64,000 nt of DNA. It comes from Pikeienuella litoralis. Its GTDB lineage: Bacteria > Pseudomonadota > Alphaproteobacteria > Rhodobacterales > Rhodobacteraceae. Made by a program: the position numbers and the translations under genes. The stretch lies in assembly GCF_037646705.1 (NCBI RefSeq), contig NZ_JBBHER010000001.1, positions 124,001 to 188,000 on the forward strand, read 5' to 3'. This document shows, piece after piece, positions 25,830-35,253 of the stretch (the stretch's first letter is position 1; each line of letters begins with the position of its first letter). The notes beneath the pieces were generated by a model. The model ran no database searches, was not told where the DNA came from, and saw only the letters and a program-made list of their open reading frames with translations.

Positions 25830-27260
25830 ATGGCGCAACGAATGCTGAAATTCGTCGATGTGGCGCGCGAGACTCCCGAAAAGCGCGCCGCCGGAACGCG
25901 GAGCGCCGATTTTGATGAAATCTACCGCGAATACGCGCGGGAGAAGGCGGCCGAGCAGGCCGCGCGCTGTTCGCAATGCGGCGTCCCGTTCTGTCAGTCG
26001 CATTGCCCGCTGCACAACAACATTCCCGATTGGCTGAAATTGACGGCGGAGGGGCGTCTTCGCGAGGCGTATGAGCTCAGCCAGTCCACCAACACCTTTC
26101 CCGAGATCTGCGGCCGGATCTGCCCTCAGGACCGTCTCTGCGAAGGCAATTGCGTGATCGAGAAGGCCGGCCACGGCACGGTCACCATCGGCGCCATCGA
26201 GAAATACCTCACCGACCTCGCCTTCGAGGAAGGCTGGGTCGACGCGATCTCGCCGCCGGTGGAGCGCCCTGAAAGCATCGGGATCATCGGCGCCGGGCCG
26301 GGCGGCCTCGCGGCGGCGGACCGGCTGCGGCGGGCGGGGTTTCAGGTCGTGGTCTATGACCGCTACGACCGCGCGGGCGGGCTGATGATGTACGGCATCC
26401 CCGGCTTCAAGCTGGAGAAGTCGGTGGTGATGCAGCGGAACGCGCAGCTCGCCGATGGCGGGGTGGAGTTCCGGTTGGGCGTCGATGTCGGCGGCGATAT
26501 TCCGTTCGACGAGATTCGGAGCCGCCACGCGGCCGTCATCATCGCCACCGGAGTCTACAAGAGCCGCGATGTCGGCGGGGCGGGGGCGGGGCTGGACGGC
26601 TTGGCGCAGGCCATCGATTATCTGACCGCGTCGAACCGCAAGAGCTTCGGAGACGCCGTCCCCGCGTTCGATTCCGGCGAGCTTGACGCCGCCGGCAAGG
26701 ATGTCGTGGTGATCGGCGGCGGCGACACGGCGATGGATTGCGTGCGCACCGCCGTGCGCCAGGGCGCGAAATCGGTCAAATGCCTCTATCGGCGGGACCG
26801 GGCGAACATGCCCGGCTCTCAACGCGAGGTCGTGAACGCCGAGGAGGAAGGCGTCGAGTTCGTGTGGCGGACGGCCCCGAAAGGGTTCGTCGGCCATGAA
26901 AGCGTCTCGGGCGTGCGGATCATCCATATCCGGCTCGGCGCGCCGGACGCCACCGGCCGGCAGACCCCGGAGGAGATCGAGGGCTCCGAAGAGACGCTGA
27001 AAGCGGATCTCGTGATCAAGGCGCTCGGCTTCGAGCCGGAAGAGTTGCCCCGGCTCTGGGGCGTCGAAGATCTCAAGGTGACGCGCCAGGGCACGATCAG
27101 AACCCATTTCCGAACCCACCAGACCTCGCTCCCGGGCGTCTACGCGGTCGGCGACATCGCGCGGAGCGCCTCGCTCGTGGTCTGGGCGATCCGGGATGGG
27201 CGCGAGGCGGCGGACGCCATCATCGCCGAGATCGACGCCGCCAGGATCGCGGCCGAATGA
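25830..27260 (+). CDS. gltD: glutamate synthase (NADPH) small subunit
   Basis: The 476-residue FAD/4Fe-4S subunit that feeds electrons from NADPH to GltB in glutamine-dependent glutamate synthesis. Cys clusters CSQCGVPFCQSHCP and CGRICPQDRLCEGNC lie in the N-terminal part, the FAD loop IGAGPGGLAAADRLR is near residue 155 and the NADPH loop IGGGDTAMDC near 295. ATG 25830 is chosen over 25806 because AGGAG lies eight bases upstream. The next ORF overlaps its stop. Unusually, gltD precedes gltB. Confidence 0.95.
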   Translation: MAQRMLKFVDVARETPEKRAAGTRSADFDEIYREYAREKAAEQAARCSQCGVPFCQSHCPLHNNIPDWLKLTAEGRLREAYELSQSTNTFPEICGRICPQDRLCEGNCVIEKAGHGTVTIGAIEKYLTDLAFEEGWVDAISPPVERPESIGIIGAGPGGLAAADRLRRAGFQVVVYDRYDRAGGLMMYGIPGFKLEKSVVMQRNAQLADGGVEFRLGVDVGGDIPFDEIRSRHAAVIIATGVYKSRDVGGAGAGLDGLAQAIDYLTASNRKSFGDAVPAFDSGELDAAGKDVVVIGGGDTAMDCVRTAVRQGAKSVKCLYRRDRANMPGSQREVVNAEEEGVEFVWRTAPKGFVGHESVSGVRIIHIRLGAPDATGRQTPEEIEGSEETLKADLVIKALGFEPEELPRLWGVEDLKVTRQGTIRTHFRTHQTSLPGVYAVGDIARSASLVVWAIRDGREAADAIIAEIDAARIAAE

Positions 27261-27343
27261 AAGACACGCCCGACCCGCGCGCCGGCGATCCGCCGAAAAT
27301 GACCACGAAAGAGGTCTTTGCGCTGATCGCGCCACAAACATGA
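27257..27343 (+). CDS. 28-residue ORF between gltD and gltB
   Basis: MKDTPDPRAGDPPKMTTKEV followed by FALIAPQT. It begins at an ATG that overlaps the gltD stop (ATGA) and ends nine bases before the gltB ATG. The overlap hints at coupled translation from gltD through to gltB. The peptide is short, charged and Pro-rich at first, with a plausible amphipathic end. No family is recognised; it may be a translational relay only. Confidence 0.4.
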   Translation: MKDTPDPRAGDPPKMTTKEVFALIAPQT

Positions 27344-27351
27344 GGAAGTCC

Positions 27352-30300
27352 ATGACCCATGACGCCGCCTGGGCGAAGGCCCATGAAGCCGCCCGCGCAG
27401 ACCTCGCGGCGAGAGGCATGTTTCGCGAAGAGGACGAGCGCTCCTCCTGCGGCGTCGGCCTTGTCGTCGCCATGGACGGCGCCCCGCGCCGTTCGGTGGT
27501 GGAGATCGGCGTCGCCGCGCTGAAATCGGTCTGGCATCGCGGCGCGATCGACGCCGACGGCAAGACCGGCGACGGCGCCGGCATCCATGTCCAGATTCCG
27601 AAGGCGTTCTTCACCGATCAGATCCGGCGCACCGGCCATGAGCCGGAAGCGGGCGAGGCCATCGCCATCGGCATGATCTTTACGCCGCGGAGCGATTTCG
27701 GCGCGCAAGAGACCTGCCGCACGATCATGGAGACCGAAGTCCTGCGACTGGGCTACAATATTTACGGTTGGCGCCAGGTGCCGGTCGATATCGCCTGCCT
27801 CGGCGAGAAGGCGAACGCCACCCGCCCCGAAATCGAGCAGATCATCATCGCCAACCGCAAGGGCGTGGATGAGGAGACGTTCGAGCGCGAGCTCTACGTC
27901 ATCCGCCGGCGGGCGGAGAAGGCGGTCGCCGCCGCGCAGATCTCGGGGTTTTATGTGTGTTCGCTCTCGTGCCGCTCCGTCATCTACAAGGGGATGATGC
28001 TGGCGCAGGATGTCGCGGTCTTCTATCCCGATCTTCAGGATCCGCGTTTCGAGAGCGCGTTCGCGATCTACCATCAGCGGTACTCCACCAACACCTTCCC
28101 GCAATGGTGGCTGGCGCAGCCGTTTCGCATGTTGGCCCATAACGGGGAGATCAACACGCTGAAGGGCAACCGCAACTGGATGCGGAGCCACGAGATTCGC
28201 ATGGCGTCGGCCGCTTTCGGCGACATGGCCGAGGAGATCAAGCCGATCATCCCGGCGGGCGCTTCCGACAGCGCCGCCCTCGACGGCGTGTTCGAGGTGA
28301 TGGTCCGCGCCGGGCGGAGCGCGCCGATGGCGAAAACGATGCTGGCGCCCGAGGCCTGGTCCAAGGCGACGACCGGCATGCCGGAAGAATGGCGCGCGAT
28401 GTACGCCTACTCCAACTCGGTGATCGAGCCCTGGGACGGGCCGGCCGCGCTCGCCGCGACGGATGGGCGCTGGGTGATGGCCGGCGCGGACCGGAACGGC
28501 CTCCGCCCCATCCGCTATGTGGTGACCGGCGACGGGCTGCTGATCGCGGGGTCGGAGACCGGAATGGCCCCGTTCGACGAGGCGACCGTCCGTGAGAAGG
28601 GCGCGCTCGGCCCCGGCCAGATGATCGCCGTCGACATGGCCGAAGCGCGGCTCATGCGCGATGTCGAACTGAAGGACGAACTGGCCGCCATGGAGCCTTT
28701 CGCCGAATGGACCGCCGGGATCACCGATCTCGAATCCATCGTCGCGGATCAGGCCGAGCCGCGGATTTTCGACGCTGGTCAGCTCAGGCGCCGGCAGATC
28801 GCGGCCGGCTACTCGATCGAGGAGCTGGAGGCGATCCTGCATCCGATGGCGGAGGACGCGAAAGAGGCGATCGGCTCGATGGGCGACGACACGCCCGTCG
28901 CGGTGCTGTCGAACCGCTACCGGCCGCTTTCGCATTTCTTCCGGCAGAATTTCAGCCAGGTGACGAACCCGCCGATCGACAGCCTCCGCGAGCACCGGGT
29001 GATGAGCCTCAAGACCCGGTTCGGCAATCTCACCAACGTGCTCGATCAATCCTCGGCCCAGACCGAGATCGTCACGCTGGAGAGCCCGGTGGTCTCGACC
29101 GGCCAGTTCATGGCGATGAAGGCCGCCTTTGGCGACCAGGTGGCGGAGATCGACTGCCTGTTTCCGGTCGACGGGCCGGAGGACGCGCTCGCCCAGGGGC
29201 TGGAGCGGATCCGCTATGAAGCGGAGCGGGCCGTGCGCGGCGGGGCGATGCATCTCATCCTGACCGATGAGCGGATCGACGCCGAGAACATCGGCATGCC
29301 GATGATCCTCGCCGCCTCCGCCGTTCACAGTTGGCTGGTGCGGCAGGGTCTGCGGACCTTCACCTCGCTCAACGTGCGCGCGGCCGAATGCCTCGATCCG
29401 CATTATTTCGCCGTCCTGGTCGGCGCCGGCGCGACCACGGTGAACGCGTATCTGGCGCAGGAATCGCTGGCGGCGCGGGTCGACAAGGGGTTGCTCGACA
29501 TGTCGGTGGAAACTGCGGTCGAACGCTATTGCGAAGCGGTCGATCAGGGTCTCCTGAAGATCATGTCGAAAATGGGAATCTCCGTCGTCTCCTCCTATCG
29601 GGGCGGGCTCAATTTCGAGGCGGTCGGCCTCTCGCGCGCCATGGTGGCGGAATATTTCCCCGGCATGCCGTCGCGGATCTCCGGAATCGGAATCTCCGGC
29701 ATCCAGAAGAAGACCGCGGAGATTCACGCGCTGGCGTTCCGCTCCGGGGCCGAGGCGTTGCCGATCGGCGGGATCTACAAATCCCGGCGCAAGGGCGAGA
29801 CCCACGCCTGGGGCGCGGACGCGCTCCATCTCCTGCAATCGGCGGTCGACACCGGATCCTACGAGCGGTTCAAGGCCTATTCCGGGACGATGCGGGCGCA
29901 GCCCCCGATCCATCTGCGCGATCTGCTCGATTTCAAGCCGCTCGGCGCGCCTGCGCCGCTCGACGAGGTCGAGAGCATCACCTCGATCCGGAAGCGCTTC
30001 GTCACTCCGGGCATGAGCCTCGGCGCGCTCAGCCCCGAGGCGCACAAGACGCTGAACATCGCGATGAACCGGATCGGCGCCAAATCCGACAGCGGCGAGG
30101 GCGGCGAGGACCCGAAGCATTTCCAGCCCGAGCCGAACGGCGACAATCCCTCCGCCAGAATCAAGCAGGTGGCCTCCGGCCGCTTCGGTGTGACGGCGGA
30201 ATACCTGAACAACTGCGCCGAGCTCGAAATCAAGATCGCGCAGGGCGCGAAACCGGGCGAGGGCGGGCAGCTTCCCGGCTTCAAGGTGACGGAGATGATC

Positions 30301-31884
30301 GCGAAGCTGCGGCTCTCCACGCCGGGGGTCACGCTGATCTCGCCGCCGCCGCATCATGACATCTATTCGATCGAGGATCTGGCGCAGCTCATCTACGACC
30401 TGAAGCAGATCAACCCCGAGGCGAAGGTCTGCGTGAAGCTGGTCGCCGCCACCGGCATCGGCGCCATCGCCGCCGGCGTCGTCAAGGCGAAGGCGGACGT
30501 GATCCTGATCGCGGGCCATAATGGCGGCACCGGCGCCAGCCCGCAGACGTCGATCAAATACGCCGGCCTGCCGTGGGAGATGGGGCTCAGCGAGGCGCAT
30601 CAGGTGCTTTCGCTCAACAAGCTCCGCGACCGGGTCTCGCTCCGCACCGATGGCGGGCTGCGGACCGGGCGCGACATCGTGATCGCGGCGATGATGGGGG
30701 CGGAGGAGTTCGGCATCGGCACCGCCGCGCTGGTCGCGATGGGCTGCATCATGGTGCGCCAATGCCAGTCGAACACCTGCCCGGTCGGCGTCTGCGTGCA
30801 GGATCCGCGTCTCCGCGCGAAGTTCACCGGCACCGCGGACAAGGTGGTGAACCTCTTCACCTTCCTCGCCACCGAGATCCGCGAAATTCTGGCCGGGCTC
30901 GGCGTCCGCTCCATGGAGGAGATCATCGGCCGCGCCGACCTTCTGGCGCAGGTCAGCCGCGGCGCCGCGCATCTCGACGACCTGGATCTCAACCCGATGC
31001 TGGTGCGCGTCGACGAGGGGGCGTCGCTCTCCTATCCGATGGGCAAGAAGCGGAACGAGGTTCCCGACACGCTCGACGCGCAGATCGTCGCCGATGCGCA
31101 GCCCTTCTTCCGCGACGGTGAGAAGATGCAGCTGAATTACACCGTGCGAAACACGCTCCGCACGGTCGGCGCGCGCGTCTCCTCGCATATCGTCCGCCGG
31201 TTCGGGATGCGAAACGAGCTGCAGGCCGATCATCTGACGGTGCGGCTGAACGGCTCGGCCGGGCAGAGCCTCGGCGCGTTCGCGGCGCCCGGGCTGAAGA
31301 TCGAGGTGCATGGGGACGCGAACGATTATGTCGGCAAGGGGCTTTCGGGCGGCGTCATCGCCATTCGGCCTCCGCTCGGCAGCCCGCTCACGCCGCATGA
31401 GAACACCATCATCGGCAACACCGTGCTTTACGGCGCGACGGCGGGGCGGCTCTTCGCCAATGGCCGCGCGGGCGAGAGGTTCGGCGTGCGGAACTCCGGC
31501 GCGATCGCGGTGATCGAAGGGTGCGGCTCCAACGGCTGCGAATACATGACCGGCGGCGTCGCGGTGATCCTCGGTCGGCTCGGCGACAATTTCGGCGCCG
31601 GCATGACCGGCGGCATGGCGTTCGTCTACGACCCGGCCAACGGCTTCGAAAGCCGGGCGAACCCGGAAAGCATCGTCTGGCGGCGGATCGGCTCCGCATA
31701 TTGGGAGGCGGAGCTGAAGGCGCTCATCGAGGAGCACGCGCGCGAGACCGCGAGCCCGCGGGCGGCGGAGCTTCTCCGCGAATGGGACGTGGCGCTGGGC
31801 CGGTTCTGGCAGATCTGCCCGAAGGAGATGCTGAATCGTCTGGCGCATCCGCTTTCGGACGAGCTGGAGGCCGGCGCCGCCTGA
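27352..31884 (+). CDS. gltB: glutamate synthase large subunit
   Basis: A 1510-residue enzyme converting glutamine plus 2-oxoglutarate to two glutamates. The propeptide is about 32 residues, and Cys33 (SSCGVG) becomes the N-terminal nucleophile of the glutaminase domain (about 33-430). The central linker and the FMN synthase barrel follow; 3Fe-4S cysteines are Cys1132, Cys1138 and Cys1143. The GXGXG beta-helix fills about 1250-1480 (NDYVGKGLSGG, GNTVLYGATAG). GAGGAA precedes the ATG at 27352, deciding the start against upstream in-frame ATGs. Works with GltD. Confidence 0.97.
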   Translation: MTHDAAWAKAHEAARADLAARGMFREEDERSSCGVGLVVAMDGAPRRSVVEIGVAALKSVWHRGAIDADGKTGDGAGIHVQIPKAFFTDQIRRTGHEPEAGEAIAIGMIFTPRSDFGAQETCRTIMETEVLRLGYNIYGWRQVPVDIACLGEKANATRPEIEQIIIANRKGVDEETFERELYVIRRRAEKAVAAAQISGFYVCSLSCRSVIYKGMMLAQDVAVFYPDLQDPRFESAFAIYHQRYSTNTFPQWWLAQPFRMLAHNGEINTLKGNRNWMRSHEIRMASAAFGDMAEEIKPIIPAGASDSAALDGVFEVMVRAGRSAPMAKTMLAPEAWSKATTGMPEEWRAMYAYSNSVIEPWDGPAALAATDGRWVMAGADRNGLRPIRYVVTGDGLLIAGSETGMAPFDEATVREKGALGPGQMIAVDMAEARLMRDVELKDELAAMEPFAEWTAGITDLESIVADQAEPRIFDAGQLRRRQIAAGYSIEELEAILHPMAEDAKEAIGSMGDDTPVAVLSNRYRPLSHFFRQNFSQVTNPPIDSLREHRVMSLKTRFGNLTNVLDQSSAQTEIVTLESPVVSTGQFMAMKAAFGDQVAEIDCLFPVDGPEDALAQGLERIRYEAERAVRGGAMHLILTDERIDAENIGMPMILAASAVHSWLVRQGLRTFTSLNVRAAECLDPHYFAVLVGAGATTVNAYLAQESLAARVDKGLLDMSVETAVERYCEAVDQGLLKIMSKMGISVVSSYRGGLNFEAVGLSRAMVAEYFPGMPSRISGIGISGIQKKTAEIHALAFRSGAEALPIGGIYKSRRKGETHAWGADALHLLQSAVDTGSYERFKAYSGTMRAQPPIHLRDLLDFKPLGAPAPLDEVESITSIRKRFVTPGMSLGALSPEAHKTLNIAMNRIGAKSDSGEGGEDPKHFQPEPNGDNPSARIKQVASGRFGVTAEYLNNCAELEIKIAQGAKPGEGGQLPGFKVTEMIAKLRLSTPGVTLISPPPHHDIYSIEDLAQLIYDLKQINPEAKVCVKLVAATGIGAIAAGVVKAKADVILIAGHNGGTGASPQTSIKYAGLPWEMGLSEAHQVLSLNKLRDRVSLRTDGGLRTGRDIVIAAMMGAEEFGIGTAALVAMGCIMVRQCQSNTCPVGVCVQDPRLRAKFTGTADKVVNLFTFLATEIREILAGLGVRSMEEIIGRADLLAQVSRGAAHLDDLDLNPMLVRVDEGASLSYPMGKKRNEVPDTLDAQIVADAQPFFRDGEKMQLNYTVRNTLRTVGARVSSHIVRRFGMRNELQADHLTVRLNGSAGQSLGAFAAPGLKIEVHGDANDYVGKGLSGGVIAIRPPLGSPLTPHENTIIGNTVLYGATAGRLFANGRAGERFGVRNSGAIAVIEGCGSNGCEYMTGGVAVILGRLGDNFGAGMTGGMAFVYDPANGFESRANPESIVWRRIGSAYWEAELKALIEEHARETASPRAAELLREWDVALGRFWQICPKEMLNRLAHPLSDELEAGAA

Positions 31885-31944
31885 GGCCGCCGCGATTGTC
31901 GGCGCGGCGCTTCTCGGGTATGTCGCGGCCATGCGGCCCGATGG

Positions 31945-32691
31945 ATGCACCTCCGCGCTTCGCGCGACACCGAGCCGGCGCGGCGGGCTCCGGCGGTGAG
32001 GTCCGTGCGCCGATGGGCGCGCAAGGCGCGGCGGCGCGCGTTCCGTCTCGTGTTGGCGTTGACGCTTTTCGCGGTCTGCTGGGTGGTCGCCTATCGCTGG
32101 GTCAATCCGCCGATCACCTATCTCATCGCGGCCGAATGGATCCGGCTAGGCGACGTCAGCCGCGACTGGCGCGATCTCGACGAGATCTCCCCGGACCTGG
32201 CCCGCGCGGTGATGGGCGGAGAGGACGCGCGTTTCTGCGCCCATTACGGCTTTGACGTCGAGGCGATCCGGAAGGCGCTGTCGGAGAAGAAGCGCCGGCG
32301 CGGCGCCTCCACCATCACCCAGCAGGTGGCGAAGAACGCGTTCCTCTGGCCGGACTCGAACTGGGTGCGCAAGGGGCTCGAGGCGGGCTTCACCGTTCTG
32401 ATCGAGATGAGCTGGCCGAAGGCGCGGATCATGGAGGTCTATCTCAACATCGCCGAGATGGGGCCGGGCGTGTTCGGGGCCGAGGCGGCGGCGCGTCACT
32501 GGTTCGGGAAATCGGCCGCCGATCTCAGCCTGCGCGAGGCGGCGCGGATCGCCGCGATCCTGCCGAACCCGCGTGAGCGGAGCGCCGCCCGGCCCTCCGG
32601 CTATGTTCAGCGCCGCGCCGGCGCGATCGCGCGCGGCGCCGACACGCTCCGCGCCGAAGGACGGGCGGCCTGTGTCTCGCGCGGCGGTTGA
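31945..32691 (+). CDS. mtgA: monofunctional biosynthetic peptidoglycan transglycosylase
   Basis: A GT51 glycosyltransferase of up to 248 residues that polymerises lipid II into glycan strands. One N-terminal membrane anchor (about 34-52) follows an Arg-rich cytoplasmic head. Catalytic motif GGEDARFCAHYGFD carries the essential Glu, then RRGASTITQQVAKNAFLW and IMEVYLNIAEMG complete the family pattern. No transpeptidase domain is present. The exact start is uncertain; in-frame GTG codons just after 31990 would shorten the Arg-rich head. Confidence 0.93.
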   Translation: MHLRASRDTEPARRAPAVRSVRRWARKARRRAFRLVLALTLFAVCWVVAYRWVNPPITYLIAAEWIRLGDVSRDWRDLDEISPDLARAVMGGEDARFCAHYGFDVEAIRKALSEKKRRRGASTITQQVAKNAFLWPDSNWVRKGLEAGFTVLIEMSWPKARIMEVYLNIAEMGPGVFGAEAAARHWFGKSAADLSLREAARIAAILPNPRERSAARPSGYVQRRAGAIARGADTLRAEGRAACVSRGG

Positions 32692-32747
32692 TTTCCTCGC
32701 CCCGAGGGGGCACTGAGGCGGAAGTCGCAGCATCGAGTCAGGATCCC

Positions 32748-33416
32748 ATGCGCCGCCTTTTTCATCTCCCGCTTTCCCCTTTCTGCCGCAAGGTGCGCCT
32801 CGCGCTCGGCGAAAAACGGATCGAGGTGGAACTGGTGGAGGAGCGCCCCTGGGAGCGGCGGATCGATTTTCTCCGGCTCAACCCCGCCGCCTCGGTGCCG
32901 GTCTTCATCACCATGGAAGGCGCGGTGATCTCCGATTCGAATGCGATCTGCGAATATCTGGAGGAGACCGGCCCGGCGCCGCGGCTTCTCCCGTCCGACC
33001 CGATCGACCGGGCCGAGGCGCGCCGGCTCGTCGCCTGGTTCGACGACAAGTTCCACCGCGAGGTGACGGTGAATCTGGTCTACGAGCGGGTGAACAAGCG
33101 GCTGAAAAAGACCGGCTACCCCGACAGCGCCTTCGTCAAGGCGGGCGCGAAGAACGTAAAGCACCATCTCGAATATATCGGCTGGCTGATCGAGGGCCGG
33201 AAATGGCTCGCGGGCGACGAGCTTTCGCTCGCGGATTTCGCCGCCGCCGCGCATCTCTCCTGCATCGACTATTGCGGCGATTGCCCCTGGGATATCGCCC
33301 CGGCCGCGAAGGACTGGTACGCGCGGGTGAAATCGCGCCCGGCGTTCCGGCCGCTTCTCGCCGACCACATCCCCGGCTTTCCGCCGAAGCCGCATTACGC
33401 CGATCTCGACTTCTGA
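32748..33416 (+). CDS. glutathione S-transferase family protein
   Basis: A 222-residue cytosolic protein with an N-terminal thioredoxin-like domain (1-80) and a helical C-terminal domain. LFHLPLSPFCRKVRLAL places a Cys at the usual active-site helix start, as in omega/beta-like GSTs, and SDSNAICEYLEE is the glutathione-binding stretch. Substrate is unknown. AGGA precedes the ATG. The queG gene starts two bases after its stop, so the two are co-transcribed. Confidence 0.88.
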   Translation: MRRLFHLPLSPFCRKVRLALGEKRIEVELVEERPWERRIDFLRLNPAASVPVFITMEGAVISDSNAICEYLEETGPAPRLLPSDPIDRAEARRLVAWFDDKFHREVTVNLVYERVNKRLKKTGYPDSAFVKAGAKNVKHHLEYIGWLIEGRKWLAGDELSLADFAAAAHLSCIDYCGDCPWDIAPAAKDWYARVKSRPAFRPLLADHIPGFPPKPHYADLDF

Positions 33417-33418
33417 CC

Positions 33419-34540
33419 ATGGCCGATCTTCGCGCCGCGCTGGAGGAGCGAGCCCGCGCGGAGGGCTTCGCCGCCATCGGCGTCACCCGCCCCGACGCGA
33501 TGATCGAGGAGACCGAGCCCGCGCTGGCGGGGTTCCTCGCCGCGGGCCGCCATGGCGAGATGGGCTGGATGGCGGAGCGGACCGCGTGGCGCGGGAGCCC
33601 GGCCGCGCTCTGGCCCGCGGCGCGCTCGGTCATCATGCTGGCGGAGGATTACGGGCCGTCGAGCGACCCGCTCGCGCTGCTCGACCGGAAGGATCGGGGC
33701 GCGATCTCGGTCTATGCGCGCGGGCGCGACTACCATGACGTGGTGAAGAAGCGGCTGAAACGTCTCGGGCGCTGGCTGGTCGCGGAGACCGGGGCGGAGA
33801 TCAAGGTTTTCGTCGACACCGCGCCAGTGATGGAGAAGCCGCTCGCGGAAGCCGCCGGGCTCGGCTGGCGCGGCAAGCACACCAATCTCGTCAGCCGGGA
33901 GTTCGGCTCCTGGGTCTTCCTCGGCGCGATCTTCACCACGCTGGATCTCCCGCCCGACGCGCGCCATGAGGACCGCTGCGGCGGCTGTCGGCGCTGCCTC
34001 GACATCTGCCCGACGGCGGCGTTCCCCGCGCCCTATCAACTCGATGCGCGGCGCTGCATCTCCTATCTCACGATCGAGTTGAAAGGCCCGATCCCGCGGG
34101 AGATGCGCCCGCTGATCGGGAACCGGATCTATGGCTGCGACGATTGCCTCGCGATCTGCCCGTGGAACAAGTTCGCGCGCCTCGCGAGCGAGATTCGCTA
34201 TCGGGAGAACCCGGCGCTGACCGCGCCGGCGCTCGCCGAGCTGTCCGCGCTGGACGACGCCGCGTTCCGGGCGCTGTTCTCCGGCTCCCCGGTGAAGCGG
34301 ATCGGCCGGGCGCGGTTCATCCGGAACGTTCTCGTCGCCATCGGCAATTCGGGCGACCCGGCGCTGGCGCCGGCGGCGCAGGCCCGGCTCGCGGACGAGG
34401 CGCCGCTGGTCAGGGGCGCGGCGGTCTGGGCGCTGTCGCGGCTGCTCGGGCGGGACGAACTCGCCGCGCTCCGCCGCCCCGAGGCGGATCCGGAGGTTTT
34501 GGAGGAATGGGAGGCGGCGCTGCAGGCTCCGCTATTCTGA
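33419..34540 (+). CDS. queG: epoxyqueuosine reductase QueG
   Basis: The last enzyme of queuosine tRNA modification, reducing epoxyqueuosine at position 34 with cobalamin and two 4Fe-4S clusters. It has 373 residues. The cluster motifs are CGGCRRCLDICP and, later, CDDCLAICPW; the catalytic Asp region VFVDTAPVMEKPLAE is present. The C-terminal about 70 residues form a HEAT-like repeat (NSGDPALAPAAQARL..VRGAAVWALSRLLG). Its end overlaps the end of the convergent regulator gene by nine bases. Confidence 0.95.
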   Translation: MADLRAALEERARAEGFAAIGVTRPDAMIEETEPALAGFLAAGRHGEMGWMAERTAWRGSPAALWPAARSVIMLAEDYGPSSDPLALLDRKDRGAISVYARGRDYHDVVKKRLKRLGRWLVAETGAEIKVFVDTAPVMEKPLAEAAGLGWRGKHTNLVSREFGSWVFLGAIFTTLDLPPDARHEDRCGGCRRCLDICPTAAFPAPYQLDARRCISYLTIELKGPIPREMRPLIGNRIYGCDDCLAICPWNKFARLASEIRYRENPALTAPALAELSALDDAAFRALFSGSPVKRIGRARFIRNVLVAIGNSGDPALAPAAQARLADEAPLVRGAAVWALSRLLGRDELAALRRPEADPEVLEEWEAALQAPLF

Positions 34541-35170
34541 GAGAAACATCGCCACCGCCTGCGCGCGGTTCCGGACATTCAGCTTTTCGTAAAGATTGCG
34601 AAGGTGGAACTTCACCGTGTTCACGCTGACGCCGAGCTCGTCCGCGAGCTGATTGTTCGAGGCGCCCCGCGCGAGCGCCGCGAGCATTTCCTGCTCGCGC
34701 TTGGTCAGCGCCTCCATCGGAGGCTGGCGCCGGGCGGCGGCGGGAAAGTCGCGGCCGCCGGCGGCCGCGGTGGCGATCGCCTGCAGGAGCCGTTCGGGCG
34801 GCTCCGATTTGTGCACGAGGCCGGCCGCCCCCTCCCGAATCGCGGCGCGGAGCGCCATGTCGGACATCTCCCCGGTGTAGATCACCACTTTCGGCGGGTT
34901 CGCCATGGAGGAGATCCGCTGCAGCAGGCTCTTGCCGTCGCCGCCCCTCGGCATCACCCAGCCCGAAACCGCGACATCGACAGGCGCCGCCACGCCGCGC
35001 GACGCGTAATCGGCGAGGAACACGTCGCCATCCGGCGCCGACATCACCAGTTCGAACCGCCCATCCTCGCGCAGCATCTGGTCAAGCCCGCGATGCACCA
35101 GCGGGTTCTTGTCGATCACCGCGACGGTGATCGGCTGCGGACGGCGCTGGGAAAGGGAGATCGGGCTCAT
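34532..35170 (-). CDS. NarL/LuxR-type regulator with a receiver domain lacking the phospho-Asp
   Basis: A 212-residue protein: receiver-like domain (about 14-135) and LuxR helix-turn-helix (about 150-212; LTKREQEMLAALARGASNNQLADELGVS). At the phospho-acceptor position, three residues before the Met-Pro of WVMP, there is Gly70 instead of Asp. The acidic pocket keeps only Asp20, and Lys121 is kept. It therefore probably does not work by normal phosphorylation. It lies downstream of ctaD and DUF2244 on the same strand. No kinase gene is adjacent. The start is uncertain, since an in-frame ATG at 35206 would add 12 residues. Confidence 0.85.
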   Translation of the reverse strand: MSPISLSQRRPQPITVAVIDKNPLVHRGLDQMLREDGRFELVMSAPDGDVFLADYASRGVAAPVDVAVSGWVMPRGGDGKSLLQRISSMANPPKVVIYTGEMSDMALRAAIREGAAGLVHKSEPPERLLQAIATAAAGGRDFPAAARRQPPMEALTKREQEMLAALARGASNNQLADELGVSVNTVKFHLRNLYEKLNVRNRAQAVAMFLSE

Positions 35171-35253
35171 GGGCGACGTTATGGCAGGGGAACGCAACCC
35201 TGCCAAGCGAGGCGTATCGGCGCTCCCGCGATGTCGGGACGGAGGGATGCGAA

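Noticed and set aside
27220..31950. A 1576-codon open frame on the minus strand opposite gltB
   Set aside because: gltB on the plus strand has all its catalytic motifs. The opposite frame is Arg/Asp/His-rich, has no motif and is open only because of strong G/C bias at third positions.
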